Of a stretch of DNA of 64,000 nucleotides, positions 17,254 through 26,019 are shown piece after piece (the first letter of the stretch is position 1; each line of letters opens with the position of its first letter). This DNA comes from Olsenella_L sp051876355 (GTDB lineage: Bacteria; Actinomycetota; Coriobacteriia; Coriobacteriales; Atopobiaceae), in assembly GCA_051876355.1 (NCBI GenBank), contig JBJEHU010000053.1:15004-79003 (forward strand), given 5' to 3'. The notes under the pieces are model-generated. The model searched no databases and was not told where the DNA came from. It saw nothing but the letters and a program-made list of their open reading frames with translations. The translations under genes were made by a program, and so were the position numbers.

Positions 17254-18240
17254 TCAGGCGTCCCAGTCGAGGCCTTCCTCGTCGCAGAACTTCATAGCGT
17301 CCTGGACGAGCCAGGGCTGGTCCTCGCACCAGGTGATGAAATCGGGCGTGTCGGCGACGATCGGGTCAGCCTCATGCACCGCGAGCATGGCCTCCTCGAA
17401 GCTGTTCGGCGCAAGAGCGGGCCTGTCAGGGATGCAGAGCTCAACGAAGACCGGACGGAGCAGCGCATAGGAGCCGCCGCGCACGAGGTTCATGTAGCCC
17501 TTGAGGGCGCGGCGCGCAGCCGGCATGCGGCCAAGCTTGAAGAGCAGGAGGACGCGTGCCAGGTGCCACCAGGAATTGCCGTGGTGTCCTGCCTCTGCTT
17601 CGAGCTCATTGAAGGCAGGCTCGTCTTCGAGGCGGGCATAGGCAAGCGCGAGGCTCGAGCGGATGCCGAGGGCATCGGAGGGCGCGGCATCGAGCGCTTC
17701 GCGGCCGAGCGTTGCTGCCATGCGGTAGTGGGCCGTATCGACGCACGTCCTCACCGTTGCCGCACGGAGACGCAGGCGCGGCCTCAGATAGACATCGTCC
17801 CAGAGGTCCTGCGTGCCTGTTGCAAGGTCGGAAAGCTTTCCTGCCTGCTTCTCTTCGGTGCCTTCGAGGCGCAGCAGCGCATCGAGGAGCGCCTCGGGGT
17901 CGAGGTCGCGGGCAAGCGCCTCTATAAGAGCAGCATCGAGGCAGGTCGGATCTTCTGCCTGCGCCTGCTGGGCGGAGGCGATGAGGGAGGCGAAGCGCTT
18001 CTTGCGCTCTGCCATGAACTCGTCATCCGAGCGCAGGTCGTCATCCTTGACGGAATCGTCGTAGCGGGCAAGGGCGCCGCGCAGGATATTGAGCGCCCGC
18101 TGGTCGTCGGTCTCTATGAAGTCAGAGAGGTTCTCATGGACGTCGCGCTCGAGCTCCTCGAAGCCTGCCGGCGTGAGGCCGCCGAGCTTGCGGGAGCGCG
18201 TGAGGGCGCATCTCTTCTCCAGCTCTTCTGTCGCGTTCAT
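17254..18240 (-). CDS. TPR-like repeat protein, downstream copy
   Basis: 328-residue, alpha-helical, acidic cytoplasmic protein with tetratricopeptide-like helices (for example ALGIRSSLALAYARLEDEPAFNELEAEAG). No enzyme motif is visible. Its start overlaps the stop of the upstream paralogue by ATGA, so the two are co-translated. The segment GHYR/AHYR followed by AL, P.D..G and YA.LEDE..F is shared with the upstream protein, which points to an old tandem duplication. Role unknown; a scaffolding or protein-interaction function is only an inference from the repeats. Confidence 0.75.
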   Translation of the reverse strand: MNATEELEKRCALTRSRKLGGLTPAGFEELERDVHENLSDFIETDDQRALNILRGALARYDDSVKDDDLRSDDEFMAERKKRFASLIASAQQAQAEDPTCLDAALIEALARDLDPEALLDALLRLEGTEEKQAGKLSDLATGTQDLWDDVYLRPRLRLRAATVRTCVDTAHYRMAATLGREALDAAPSDALGIRSSLALAYARLEDEPAFNELEAEAGHHGNSWWHLARVLLLFKLGRMPAARRALKGYMNLVRGGSYALLRPVFVELCIPDRPALAPNSFEEAMLAVHEADPIVADTPDFITWCEDQPWLVQDAMKFCDEEGLDWDA

Positions 18241-19277
18241 CGGCGCTCGCCCTTCTTGGCCTTGGCGCCGATATGGCGAGGACGGGTTCCCTCGGCGACA
18301 AGCCTCGGCACTTCCTGCGAGACCCAGGAGGAAAGCGTGCCGCGCTCTGCGGAGTCCCTGCCCTCCTGCAGAAGGATCGCTCCTTCGGAGACGGCGAGGA
18401 TGAGCTCGTCTTCGCTTCCGGGCTCGACGGCGAGGCGTGCATAGACGCCGTCGGGGAGCTCATGCTGGGCGACGAGGATCTCGTCTGCCTCGGGATAGGC
18501 GGCAAGGATGCTGCGCAGGATGTCGCGGGCCCCGTCGAGGTCATGGCGGGAGAAGGCAAGGGAAAGCGCTGCCATGCGCGTCCAGGCGCTCTCGGCACGT
18601 CCTGCCTCTGCCATGCGGCGTCTGAGTGCCGCAAAGCCTTCCTCGTCCTCGAGCTTTGCATATGCATAGGCAGCCGTATCGAAGACGCCTGCCTGGTCCT
18701 GGGGGTCGAGCGAGAGTGCATGCTGCGCGACATCGAGGCAGACGCGGTAGTGGCCGCAGACGAGCGCACGTCCTGCCTCGGCGGCAAGCCAGCGGAGGTA
18801 CGGCGCATAGGCAAGATGGCGGGCAAGCTCCTGCTCCTCTTCGGGGGCACCGTCGCGCACGAGGCGCTCCTCCGACCCCTTGGCCCTGTCTTCTGCCTTC
18901 TTCTCGTTGTCGGCAAGGTAGCGGAAGTAGCCTTCGTAGGAGGAGAGCTTGGCAGCTGCGAGCATGCGGCTGGCGTCGGTATTCTCAGGCTCGAGCGTCA
19001 ATGCCTCGCCGAGCTCCTTCTGCGCCTTCTGGATGAGCGAATCTGCTGTGGATTCTGCGGCGAAGGGCAGGCGGTAGTCGATGAGTATCGCTGCCTCGGA
19101 GACGAGGTGGAAGGCACGGTCGGCATCTGTCTGGGGGAGGGTGTCACGGCGGTGCGCGAAGCGCTCGCCGAACGAGGCGAAGCGCCTGGCAGCGCTGCGG
19201 ACTTCCGAAGGCGCCATGCTCTGGTAGAAGCGCAGGACCATGCGCTCATAGTCTTCTTCCTGCGGATCAAATGCCAT
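18237..19277 (-). CDS. TPR-like repeat protein, upstream copy
   Basis: 346 residues from the ATG at 19277, chosen because a GGAGGAG site lies just ahead of it; the open frame continues upstream without such a site. It is helical, with repeats such as AKEL-like TPR pairs around QKELGEALTLEPENTDASRMLAAAKL and HYRVCLDVAQHALSLDPQDQ. No membrane segment or signal peptide. It shares the order of repeat landmarks with the downstream gene. The highly charged C-terminus ends KAKKGERR. No function can be assigned. Confidence 0.75.
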   Translation of the reverse strand: MAFDPQEEDYERMVLRFYQSMAPSEVRSAARRFASFGERFAHRRDTLPQTDADRAFHLVSEAAILIDYRLPFAAESTADSLIQKAQKELGEALTLEPENTDASRMLAAAKLSSYEGYFRYLADNEKKAEDRAKGSEERLVRDGAPEEEQELARHLAYAPYLRWLAAEAGRALVCGHYRVCLDVAQHALSLDPQDQAGVFDTAAYAYAKLEDEEGFAALRRRMAEAGRAESAWTRMAALSLAFSRHDLDGARDILRSILAAYPEADEILVAQHELPDGVYARLAVEPGSEDELILAVSEGAILLQEGRDSAERGTLSSWVSQEVPRLVAEGTRPRHIGAKAKKGERR

Positions 19278-19551
19278 GCTCCTCCTTCCGCCCGTTTGCT
19301 TCCTGAATCTATCGTACCCGTATGGTACCGGAGTTTGGGCAAGCGCAGGGGCCTCAATCCTCCCGTAGCCGTTTCGACACAGTTCGGGGTATTCATGAGG
19401 AAAGGTAATACGGGATGAACGGGTGCTGTATGTCGGCGAACGGTACATTTTCTTGCCAAAAATGGAGCACTTCTGGTCCAAATGTTACGTACCGGTGAAC
19501 TGTCAGTTACGCGCTGAATAAGCTCAGGATGTACATTTGATTGCAAAATTG
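19278..19551. other. Intergenic region between divergent TPR genes and cstA
   Basis: Carries the presumed promoter of the minus-strand TPR pair. It becomes AT-rich toward cstA. No convincing gene is seen. The recognisable cstA promoter begins at 19552. Confidence 0.5.
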
Positions 19552-19580
19552 TTGCACAAATGAATATCAGCGATTATATA
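19552..19580 (+). promoter_or_regulatory. Likely cstA promoter
   Basis: TTGCAC (19552-19557), a 17-base spacer, then TATATA (19575-19580) in an AT-rich stretch. This predicts a transcript with a leader of about 170 bases before cstA. Confidence 0.6.
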
Positions 19581-19625
19581 ACCGATATGATGCATAAAAA
19601 ATCATTGCAATGCGAAATTGTGGAA

Positions 19626-19734
19626 GTGTGGAGCTGACAAGACGCCCACAGCACTGAAAACGGCCTGCCGAAATCGGTGTAGAGTCCCTCGCTACCACAC
19701 GTCGAAGTACGGGAACGGCCTGCTACGCGGCGTC
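19626..19734 (+). ncRNA. Candidate structured leader RNA of cstA
   Basis: The leader is GC-rich and self-complementary. GTGTGG (19626-19631) can pair with CCACAC (19695-19700), and GACGCC (19641-19646) with GGCGTC (19729-19734); these two long-range pairs interleave, so they may be alternatives. The 10-mer AACGGCCTGC occurs twice (19659 and 19714). I do not recognise a named riboswitch. The cstA ribosome site (AAGGAGGT) starts 8 bases after the last arm. Confidence 0.35.
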
Positions 19735-19756
19735 CAAACTAAGGAGGTAAGAAGAC

Positions 19757-21610
19757 ATGAACGGTATCACGATCATCTTAGTTAGCGCGGTGGTCCTCAT
19801 TATTGGCTACCTCGGATATGGACGCTGGCTAGCGAATCAGTGGGGCGTCGACAAGGATGCTCTGACCCCTGCAGTGCGTATGCAGGACGGCAAGAACTTC
19901 TCGCCCGCTTCCCGTTTTACCGTCTTCGCTCATCAGTTCTCTTCCATCTGCGGCGCTGGCCCTGTCACGGGAACCATCGTCGCCATGGCATTCGGCTGGG
20001 TTCCGGTCATGCTCTGGGTCCTCGTCGGTGGCATCTTCTTCGGCGCTGTGCATGACTTCGGCGCCCTCTACGCTTCGATGAAGAACAACGGCAAGTCTCT
20101 TGCACAGCTCATCGAGAAGTATATCGGCAAGACCGGCCGTCGCCTGTTCCTGCTCTTCAGCTGGCTCTTCTGCCTCATCGTCATCGCAGCCTTCACATCC
20201 ATGGTCGCCGGCACGTTCAAGATGACCGTCGGTGACGGCGGCGCGGTGGATGTCGCAAAGTCCTACTACGGTGGCGCTGCCGGCACCATCTCCCTGCTCT
20301 TCACGTTCGTCGCAATCCTCTTCGGCTGGGCCTGCCGCAAGTTTGACCTCAAGGGCTGGAAGGAATTCGTCTGCGCAGTCGTCCTCATGGTCCTCATGTT
20401 CGCCGTCGGCATGCAGCTTCCGCTCTACCTCGACGAGAACGGCTGGATCGCTGTGACCATGGCATACCTCGTGTTCGCAGCAGCCATGCCGATCCAGACC
20501 CTGAAGCAGCCGCGTGACTACCTCACCACGATCATGATGGTCGTCATGATCATCTCCGCTGTCCTCGGCATCTTCGTCATGGGCGCAAATGGCCAGGCCG
20601 AGATGACCGCTCCTGCCTTCGTCGGCTTCACGAATGCTTCCGGCCAGTTCCTGTTCCCGGTCCTCTTCGTCTCCGTCGCCTGCGGCGCACTCTCCGGCTT
20701 CCACAGCCTCGTGTCCACCGGCACTTCCTCCAAGCAGGTCTCCAATGAGACCGACGCTCTCCCTGTCGGCTATGGCGCCATGGTCCTCGAGTCCTTCGTC
20801 GGCATGATCGCCATCGTCATCGCTGCCATCATGTACAAGGACATGAACACTGCAGGCGTCAACGGTGCAGCTGTCGCCACCCCGTTCCAGATCTTCGCTG
20901 CCGGCATCGCAAAGGGCATGACCATGTTCGGCATGAACCAGACCGTCTCCACCGTCTTCATGACCATGTGCGTGAGCGCCCTTGCTCTTACCTCCCTTGA
21001 CGCAGTCGCACGTATCGCACGCCTCTCCTTCCAGGAGTTCTTCGCCAAGTCCAACGACGCTCTCGCTGTCGAGCGCGAGAAGACCGGTGCCATGAAGGTC
21101 GTCGGCAACCCCTGGTTCGCAACCGTCGTCACCCTGCTCTGCGGCCTTTCCCTCACGTTCGGTGGCTACCTCAACATCTGGCCGCTCTTCGGCGCTTCGA
21201 ACCAGCTCCTCGGCGGCATGACCATGATCACGATCGCCGTGTTCTGCAAGGTCACCGGCCGCAAGGGCTGGATGCTCTACGTCCCCGTCGTGTTCCTGCT
21301 CTGCTGCACGTTCACCTCGCTCGTCCAGTCCATCCTGGGCTGCGTCACCGCAATCTCCACGTATGGCCTGCTCGGCACGACCGCAAAGGGAGCTTCCGTG
21401 CTTCTCACCTCTGGTCTCCAGCTTGTCTTCGCCGTCCTGCTTGTCGTCCTCGGCGTCATCGTCTCCTACAACTGCCTGAAGGAGTTCTTCACCAAGAAGG
21501 CAGGATCGATTCCCGACGAGGAGCCCGAGTGGAGCGAGCTTGGCCGCAAGAAGTATGAAGAGGCCCAGAAGACCCCGGTCATGGATGCGAAGAAGCAGGT
21601 CACTGCCTAA
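19757..21610 (+). CDS. cstA: CstA-family peptide/pyruvate transporter
   Basis: Large polytopic membrane protein, 617 residues. Characterised CstA/BtsT members import peptides or pyruvate. The N-terminus starts with a transmembrane helix (ITIILVSAVVLIIGYLGYG). The family hallmark SRFTVFAHQFSSICGAGPVTGTIVA is present, and later SGFHSLVSTGTSSKQ and a C-terminal NIWPLFGASNQLLGG. It has a perfect AAGGAGGT ribosome site and a strong terminator 22 bases after the stop, so it forms a single-gene unit. No YbdD-like partner gene is visible beside it. Confidence 0.93.
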   Translation: MNGITIILVSAVVLIIGYLGYGRWLANQWGVDKDALTPAVRMQDGKNFSPASRFTVFAHQFSSICGAGPVTGTIVAMAFGWVPVMLWVLVGGIFFGAVHDFGALYASMKNNGKSLAQLIEKYIGKTGRRLFLLFSWLFCLIVIAAFTSMVAGTFKMTVGDGGAVDVAKSYYGGAAGTISLLFTFVAILFGWACRKFDLKGWKEFVCAVVLMVLMFAVGMQLPLYLDENGWIAVTMAYLVFAAAMPIQTLKQPRDYLTTIMMVVMIISAVLGIFVMGANGQAEMTAPAFVGFTNASGQFLFPVLFVSVACGALSGFHSLVSTGTSSKQVSNETDALPVGYGAMVLESFVGMIAIVIAAIMYKDMNTAGVNGAAVATPFQIFAAGIAKGMTMFGMNQTVSTVFMTMCVSALALTSLDAVARIARLSFQEFFAKSNDALAVEREKTGAMKVVGNPWFATVVTLLCGLSLTFGGYLNIWPLFGASNQLLGGMTMITIAVFCKVTGRKGWMLYVPVVFLLCCTFTSLVQSILGCVTAISTYGLLGTTAKGASVLLTSGLQLVFAVLLVVLGVIVSYNCLKEFFTKKAGSIPDEEPEWSELGRKKYEEAQKTPVMDAKKQVTA

Positions 21611-21631
21611 TCGTCTCCGAACAAGATCCTG

Positions 21632-21671
21632 ATGATGCGCCTGTCCCATAAGGGATGGGCGCATCATTTTA
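21632..21671 (+). terminator. Intrinsic terminator of cstA
   Basis: ATGATGCGCC pairs with GGCGCATCAT, with inner TCCC/GGGA pairing, followed by TTTTA. Confidence 0.9.
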
Positions 21672-21916
21672 TGTGCGGGGTGTATGCAGAAAAACGTTTG
21701 ACCCAATATGTCAAGGCTCGTCGCCGAGCCATAGCATCCATTCGCGGACCAGATGAATAGATTCGAATAATCTGGTTCTTTCTGGATATGAATCTGAATT
21801 GGCGGTGGTGCAGAACTCGGTTTCTGTGCATGTCCATGCAAGGGGCGTCAGGGAAGGACGTCTACAGCATGTTTCCGCTGCTCTGACTGGCAGCGGCAGA
21901 CGAAAGGATGGATAGA
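21672..21916 (+). promoter_or_regulatory. Upstream region of the alcohol dehydrogenase gene
   Basis: No gene is seen. It holds a small hairpin (GGCTCG-TCGC-CGAGCC at 21715-21730) and an inverted repeat AGATT-CGAAT-AATCT near 21761. The true promoter is not certain. Confidence 0.4.
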
Positions 21917-23143
21917 ATGGGTCGTTTTACCAATCCGCGTGATGTCTACTTCGGAGAGGGCGCTCGCCACGAGGTCAAGAACCTCAAGGGCAAGAAGGCA
22001 ATCATCGTTTCCGGCGGCCACAGCATGCGCCGCGGCGGCTTCCTGCAGGATGTCCAGAAGGACCTCGAGGACGCTGGCTTCGAAGTGAAGCTGTTCGAGG
22101 GCGTCGAGTCCGATCCTTCCGTCGAGACCGTCGAGAAGGGCGCTGCAGTGATGCGCGAGTTCCAGCCTGACTGGATTGTCGCAATCGGCGGCGGCTCGCC
22201 AATCGACGCTGCAAAGGCCATGTGGGTCTTCTACGAGTATCCTGACGAGTCCTGGGACGAGATCATCAAGCCGTTCAACTTCCCGGAGCTCCGCCACAAG
22301 GCGCACTTCTGCGCAATCTCCTCGACGTCCGGCACGGGCACCGAGGTCACCGCATTCTCCGTCATCACCAACTATCAGCAGGGCATCAAGTACCCGCTCG
22401 CTGACTTCAACATCACCCCGGATGTCGCAATCGTCGACCCTGAGCTCACCTACAGCATGCCTGCAAAGCTCTGCGCACACACCGGCATGGATGCTCTGAC
22501 GCACTGCCTCGAGGCCTATGTCTCGACCGCAGCCTCTATGTTCACCGATGCCAACGCTCTCCACGGCATCCGCGAGATCACCGAGTGGCTCCCGAAGTCC
22601 TACACGGGCGATCATGAGGCTCGTGCCCACATGCACGAGGCACAGTGCATCGCCGGCATCGCCTTCTCCTCGGGCCTTCTCGGCATCGTTCACTCCATGG
22701 CACACAAGACCGGTGCTGCCTTCGAGGGTGGCCACATCATCCACGGCTGCGCAAACGCCATGTATCTCGGCAAGGCCATTGAGTGGAATGCGCGCGACTC
22801 CCGTGCTAACGAGCGCTACGCCTACGTCGCAAAGGAGATCCTGCATCTCCCGGGCGAGACGAACGACCAGCTCGTCTCCAACCTTGTCCAGTACATCCGT
22901 GGCATGAACGACAAGCTGAACATCCCGCAGTCCATCAACAACTACGCTGTGGGCGGCATCAAGGCCGACGACAACAACCAGCCGGTCATGGTCTCCGAGA
23001 AGGAGTTCCTCGAGAAGCTCCCGACCATCTCTGCAAACGCTGCTCTCGACGCCTGCACGCCGGAGAACCCGCGTGAGACGAAGCCTGAGGACTTCGAGAA
23101 GATCCTGAAGTGCTGCTACTACGACGAGCCGGTCAACTTCTAG
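21917..23143 (+). CDS. Iron-containing alcohol dehydrogenase
   Basis: Group III (Fe-dependent) NAD(P)-linked alcohol dehydrogenase, probably reducing aldehydes during fermentation. 408 residues from the ATG at 21917; the alternative ATG at 21908 sits directly against the AAAGG that serves as ribosome site. The nucleotide-binding GGGSPIDAAKA is present, as are the family signatures SSTSGTGTEVTAFSVI and HTGMDALTHCLEAYVS. The metal histidines lie in GIVHSMAHKTGAAFEGGHIIHG. Substrate cannot be fixed: butanol/ethanol dehydrogenase or lactaldehyde-type reductase are all possible. Confidence 0.92.
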   Translation: MGRFTNPRDVYFGEGARHEVKNLKGKKAIIVSGGHSMRRGGFLQDVQKDLEDAGFEVKLFEGVESDPSVETVEKGAAVMREFQPDWIVAIGGGSPIDAAKAMWVFYEYPDESWDEIIKPFNFPELRHKAHFCAISSTSGTGTEVTAFSVITNYQQGIKYPLADFNITPDVAIVDPELTYSMPAKLCAHTGMDALTHCLEAYVSTAASMFTDANALHGIREITEWLPKSYTGDHEARAHMHEAQCIAGIAFSSGLLGIVHSMAHKTGAAFEGGHIIHGCANAMYLGKAIEWNARDSRANERYAYVAKEILHLPGETNDQLVSNLVQYIRGMNDKLNIPQSINNYAVGGIKADDNNQPVMVSEKEFLEKLPTISANAALDACTPENPRETKPEDFEKILKCCYYDEPVNF

Positions 23144-23167
23144 TTCCGTCTGACATAGAAGCCAGAA

Positions 23168-23193
23168 GGGAGCCCTGCGGGGCTCCCTTTTTT
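23168..23193 (+). terminator. Intrinsic terminator after adh
   Basis: GGGAGCCC-TGCG-GGGCTCCC followed by TTTTTT. It marks the left edge of the defence-type island. Confidence 0.95.
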
Positions 23194-23290
23194 CATAGCG
23201 AGAAGCAGAGGCTGCGGCATGCATGCACATCTCAGGACGGCTCTTGTATTGGCTACCTCGCAGGGCTGAAGTTCCAAATAACAAAGAATA

Positions 23291-23306
23291 TTGCAAATAT
23301 TTGCAA
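23291..23306. promoter_or_regulatory. Perfect 16-bp palindrome upstream of the ATPase-RloB pair
   Basis: TTGCAAATATTTGCAA reads the same on both strands and sits in an AT-rich stretch 70 bases before the ATPase start. It can be a regulator binding site overlapping the promoter. No canonical -10 at fixed spacing was identified. Confidence 0.5.
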
Positions 23307-23375
23307 AAAACAGTTTTAGAATAAACTTAGAGACATTATTTCGACAGTTTCTCAGTCAAGCAGGGCAGGTGAACC

Positions 23376-24806
23376 ATGCTCATAGATTTCAGCTTCTCGA
23401 ATTTCAAGAGCTACCGGGACGAGCAGCGCTTCTCAATGCGCCGCCCGACCAATGCGCAGAAGCATGAGGAGAACGATTGGCCGCATAAGGACATATCGAC
23501 TGTTGCGGGAATCTATGGAGGGAACGCATCGGGAAAATCCGCTTTCATCGAGGCCTTCATGTTCCTCGCGGATTTCGTGGTTCATGGCTTTGATCCCCGC
23601 TTCGACCTCGCGTCAAGCTGCCAGCCATTCAGGCTTGACAGAGCATCGCGAAAGAATCCTGCCGACTTCCTCGCGGACTTCATTGCGACAGATGGAAGGC
23701 GCTATCTCTTCGAGCTGAGCATAGCGTCTGGGGTGGTTGCATTCGAGTCCTTGCGCATTTACAGAGGGAACAGGTCCTCGCGGTTATATGAACGCGAAAA
23801 GACGGATGGGGGCAGCTATACCTATCGCTATGGCCAGCACTTTACGGGCATGAAGAGGCCCTATGAAGAGATGACTAGAGCGGATGCACCGTTCATTGCT
23901 GTCCTCTACGCGGCAAACGTCTCTCTCGTGAAGCCTGTCTATGAGTTCTTCAGGGATCGAGTCGGTTTCTTCCAAGCAGATCTCTTCCAGGACGAGCTGG
24001 ACAACCTTGCACTCGAGCTCAAGAAGGGGTCTCCTGTGGCTAGGGCTCTGAGCCAGCTCATGGCAAGCAGCAATCTTGGCATCTCGGTCGTGCAGCGCAA
24101 AGATCCGCTTGAAGAGCTCCAGGAAGCAAGCCGGACGGCAGGAAATCCGAGCGAGGGCGGCTACGAGGATCTTGCGTCAGGAATGCTGGCTCTCAGCAAT
24201 CCAAGACTCCCACCTGAGGAGCGCCGGAAGAAGGCGCACGATTTGGCGCAGCTGCCTCTGAGACCGCAGTATGAATTTGCATTCACGCATCGGGGGGTGG
24301 ATGGCTTCGAGGAGACGTTCACCGAGAGGGACGAATCGAAAGGCACGCTGTCGGTGCTTGCCTTCTTCTCTCTGGCACTCAGACTGCTTTCGACGCGCTC
24401 TGTCGGATTCGTGGACGAGATTGATTCGAGCCTTCATCCGAACTATGTCCAGGAGCTCGTCGAGCTTTTCAAGGACCCCTTGACGAATCCCCATCAGTCG
24501 CAGCTTGTCTTAACCACTCATGATGTCTCGCTCATCACCCGTACCGGTGCAGACAAGCGGGTGCTGGATCAGGATCAGATATGGCTTGCAGAGAAAGACA
24601 GGGATGGAAGCTCTTCGCTCTATCCGGTCACATCAGTCGCTTCCTCACGATGGGACGAGAACTTCGGCAGGAACTATCTTCACGGCGTTTATGGTGCCTC
24701 TCCCCGGCCCGGATTCCATGAAGCCTTTGCACAAGCGGAACGGGATATCGGGAGTGCGCTGAAATCTGTCGAGTACACAGCAGAAACGTTCAGGGGAGAT
24801 GCATGA
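23376..24806 (+). CDS. AAA/ABC-type ATPase of a two-gene RloB-associated module
   Basis: 476-residue ATPase of the OLD/AAA15 type seen in anti-phage modules. The N-terminal strand MLIDFSFSNFKSY resembles SMC/RecF-like ATPases. Walker A is GGNASGKS (residues 48-55), Walker B GFVDEIDSSLHP (catalytic E348), and the histidine loop LVLTTHDVSLIT. A central insertion of about 200 helical residues separates the motifs. The stop overlaps the start of the RloB-like gene (ATGATG), which implies co-translation. The pair resembles AbiL-like or related ATPase-RloB modules (recollection of the family). Expected job: sense phage infection and license the partner nuclease. Confidence 0.85.
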   Translation: MLIDFSFSNFKSYRDEQRFSMRRPTNAQKHEENDWPHKDISTVAGIYGGNASGKSAFIEAFMFLADFVVHGFDPRFDLASSCQPFRLDRASRKNPADFLADFIATDGRRYLFELSIASGVVAFESLRIYRGNRSSRLYEREKTDGGSYTYRYGQHFTGMKRPYEEMTRADAPFIAVLYAANVSLVKPVYEFFRDRVGFFQADLFQDELDNLALELKKGSPVARALSQLMASSNLGISVVQRKDPLEELQEASRTAGNPSEGGYEDLASGMLALSNPRLPPEERRKKAHDLAQLPLRPQYEFAFTHRGVDGFEETFTERDESKGTLSVLAFFSLALRLLSTRSVGFVDEIDSSLHPNYVQELVELFKDPLTNPHQSQLVLTTHDVSLITRTGADKRVLDQDQIWLAEKDRDGSSSLYPVTSVASSRWDENFGRNYLHGVYGASPRPGFHEAFAQAERDIGSALKSVEYTAETFRGDA

Positions 24807-25456
24807 TGGCAGGGAAACGCAGAGGCAGGCTCCTTGGGGCGGGAAGGGGAAAGGGGTCTCAGCGCAAAAGGAGGCGCCGCTATCTTGTGGTGACAAACGG
24901 CGAGGTGACTGAACCCGAATATCTTCGAGGGCTCGAGTCTGAGTTCGACGACGTGGTGGTCGATATCCGAACGGCTAGGCGAGATCCTGCTGGGCTGGCC
25001 AGATATGCCAAGGAGCTTACGGGGAAGGAAAAGGCGTCAAACAGCGGCCGAGGAGTCGACGGATTCCGCCGAACATTCGTCGTCACGGATGTCGACGAGT
25101 TCACGGCCAGAAGCCTGCAGAGCGCAAACCGCATATGCAATGCCTCCGGAATCGGGCTTGTCATATCCAACCCCTGCTTCGAGGTCTGGCTCATCGACTA
25201 TGAGCTGGTCTGCCCTGAGGGATTTGCGCAGACAAGAACCGTCGAGCGCAAGGCAAAGCAGCTGGGTCTTGTCGGCGGTGCAGGTGACAAGAACATCGAC
25301 TATGAGAAGCTCAGAGGCAGATACGAGGGCGCATGCAAGAATGCCGGCATGCACGATACGGGGGAGAGACAGAAGAGGCGCATGATTCTTGATACGACAG
25401 ATTTCGGTCCCTGGACAGATATGCCGATTGTTGTAAAAGAGTTCAAGAGCGCTTAG
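24803..25456 (+). CDS. RloB-like protein, partner of the ATPase
   Basis: 217 residues. A very basic N-terminus (KRRGRLLGAGRGKGSQRKRRRR) precedes an RloB-type core: VTNGEVTEPEY at 30-40, an acidic motif TDVDEF at 95-100, and SNPCFEVWL at 122-130. These acidic positions fit a metal-binding, TOPRIM-like effector site, but no function was tested for this protein. It starts at 24803 or 24806 inside the overlap with the ATPase gene. It is probably the effector (nuclease) of an abortive-infection type system. Confidence 0.82.
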   Translation: MMAGKRRGRLLGAGRGKGSQRKRRRRYLVVTNGEVTEPEYLRGLESEFDDVVVDIRTARRDPAGLARYAKELTGKEKASNSGRGVDGFRRTFVVTDVDEFTARSLQSANRICNASGIGLVISNPCFEVWLIDYELVCPEGFAQTRTVERKAKQLGLVGGAGDKNIDYEKLRGRYEGACKNAGMHDTGERQKRRMILDTTDFGPWTDMPIVVKEFKSA

Positions 25457-25598
25457 GGGAATACGGGAAAAGCATGACGGCAAGGCGTCAGGAGCTGATC
25501 AGGTCACATCGATGAGATTGGCATGAAGCTATAGGAAGACAGCATGCTATTTCCTGAGGCGTATCGTTGAAATCGATTGAACTGTTGAGGAGGCTGCC

Positions 25599-25862
25599 AT
25601 GGACCTGAGCACAGAAGAAAAGATTGCGAAGGACGATCGTGCCAGCATTCCAAGAGAAGCTGCCGATGAGGCGCACGTGTGGCGGAAAGTCGACAGCGTC
25701 AATGCAGCGGTTTTATCAGGGCTTCCGATACCGAATGCAGTCTCTTCTTTGGAAGACTTCTGGGACGGTCTGGAGCTTGCCATGTCCGATGCAGAGAGCG
25801 GAAGAGCTTGCGATGCCCATGAGCTGTTTCGAGAGCTGAGGGAGCGGCATAGCCTTGCATAA
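25599..25862 (+). CDS. Small orphan antitoxin-like protein
   Basis: 87 residues with a strong GAGGAGG ribosome site 6 bases before the ATG. It is acidic and helical. The C-terminus (SGRACDAHELFRELRERHSLA) resembles the common tail of Phd/RelB-type antitoxins, with a conserved A.E.F.ELR pattern. No toxin gene follows it: 192 bases separate it from abiEi. It may be an orphan antitoxin or the remnant of a toxin-antitoxin pair. Confidence 0.55.
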   Translation: MDLSTEEKIAKDDRASIPREAADEAHVWRKVDSVNAAVLSGLPIPNAVSSLEDFWDGLELAMSDAESGRACDAHELFRELRERHSLA

Positions 25863-25913
25863 AGGCTTGCGGATACGATAGGGACTGCCAGCTATGCGCT
25901 CTTCGAGGTTGTC

Positions 25914-25970
25914 ATATGAAATGAAAAATGTGCGCTTCCTGCAAAAGAGGTGCGCCCCCGCCGTCTTTGT
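25914..25970 (+). repeat. Left copy of a ~50-bp imperfect repeat flanking abiE
   Basis: An AATGAAA...GCGCTTCCT-CAA-AGA-GCGC pattern that recurs, with substitutions and one-base gaps, at 27431-27482 just after abiEii. Both copies can form a GCGC-anchored hairpin. Confidence 0.4.
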
Positions 25971-26019
25971 CGGAGTCCTTGCTGACATGCTGCGCTTTTA
26001 CGGTTGCTCTTGTGCGCTA

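Noticed and set aside
19829..21841. 670-codon minus-strand frame opposite cstA
   Set aside because: Acidic, His/Asp-rich composition typical of a reverse-complement shadow of membrane-protein codons; no start signals.
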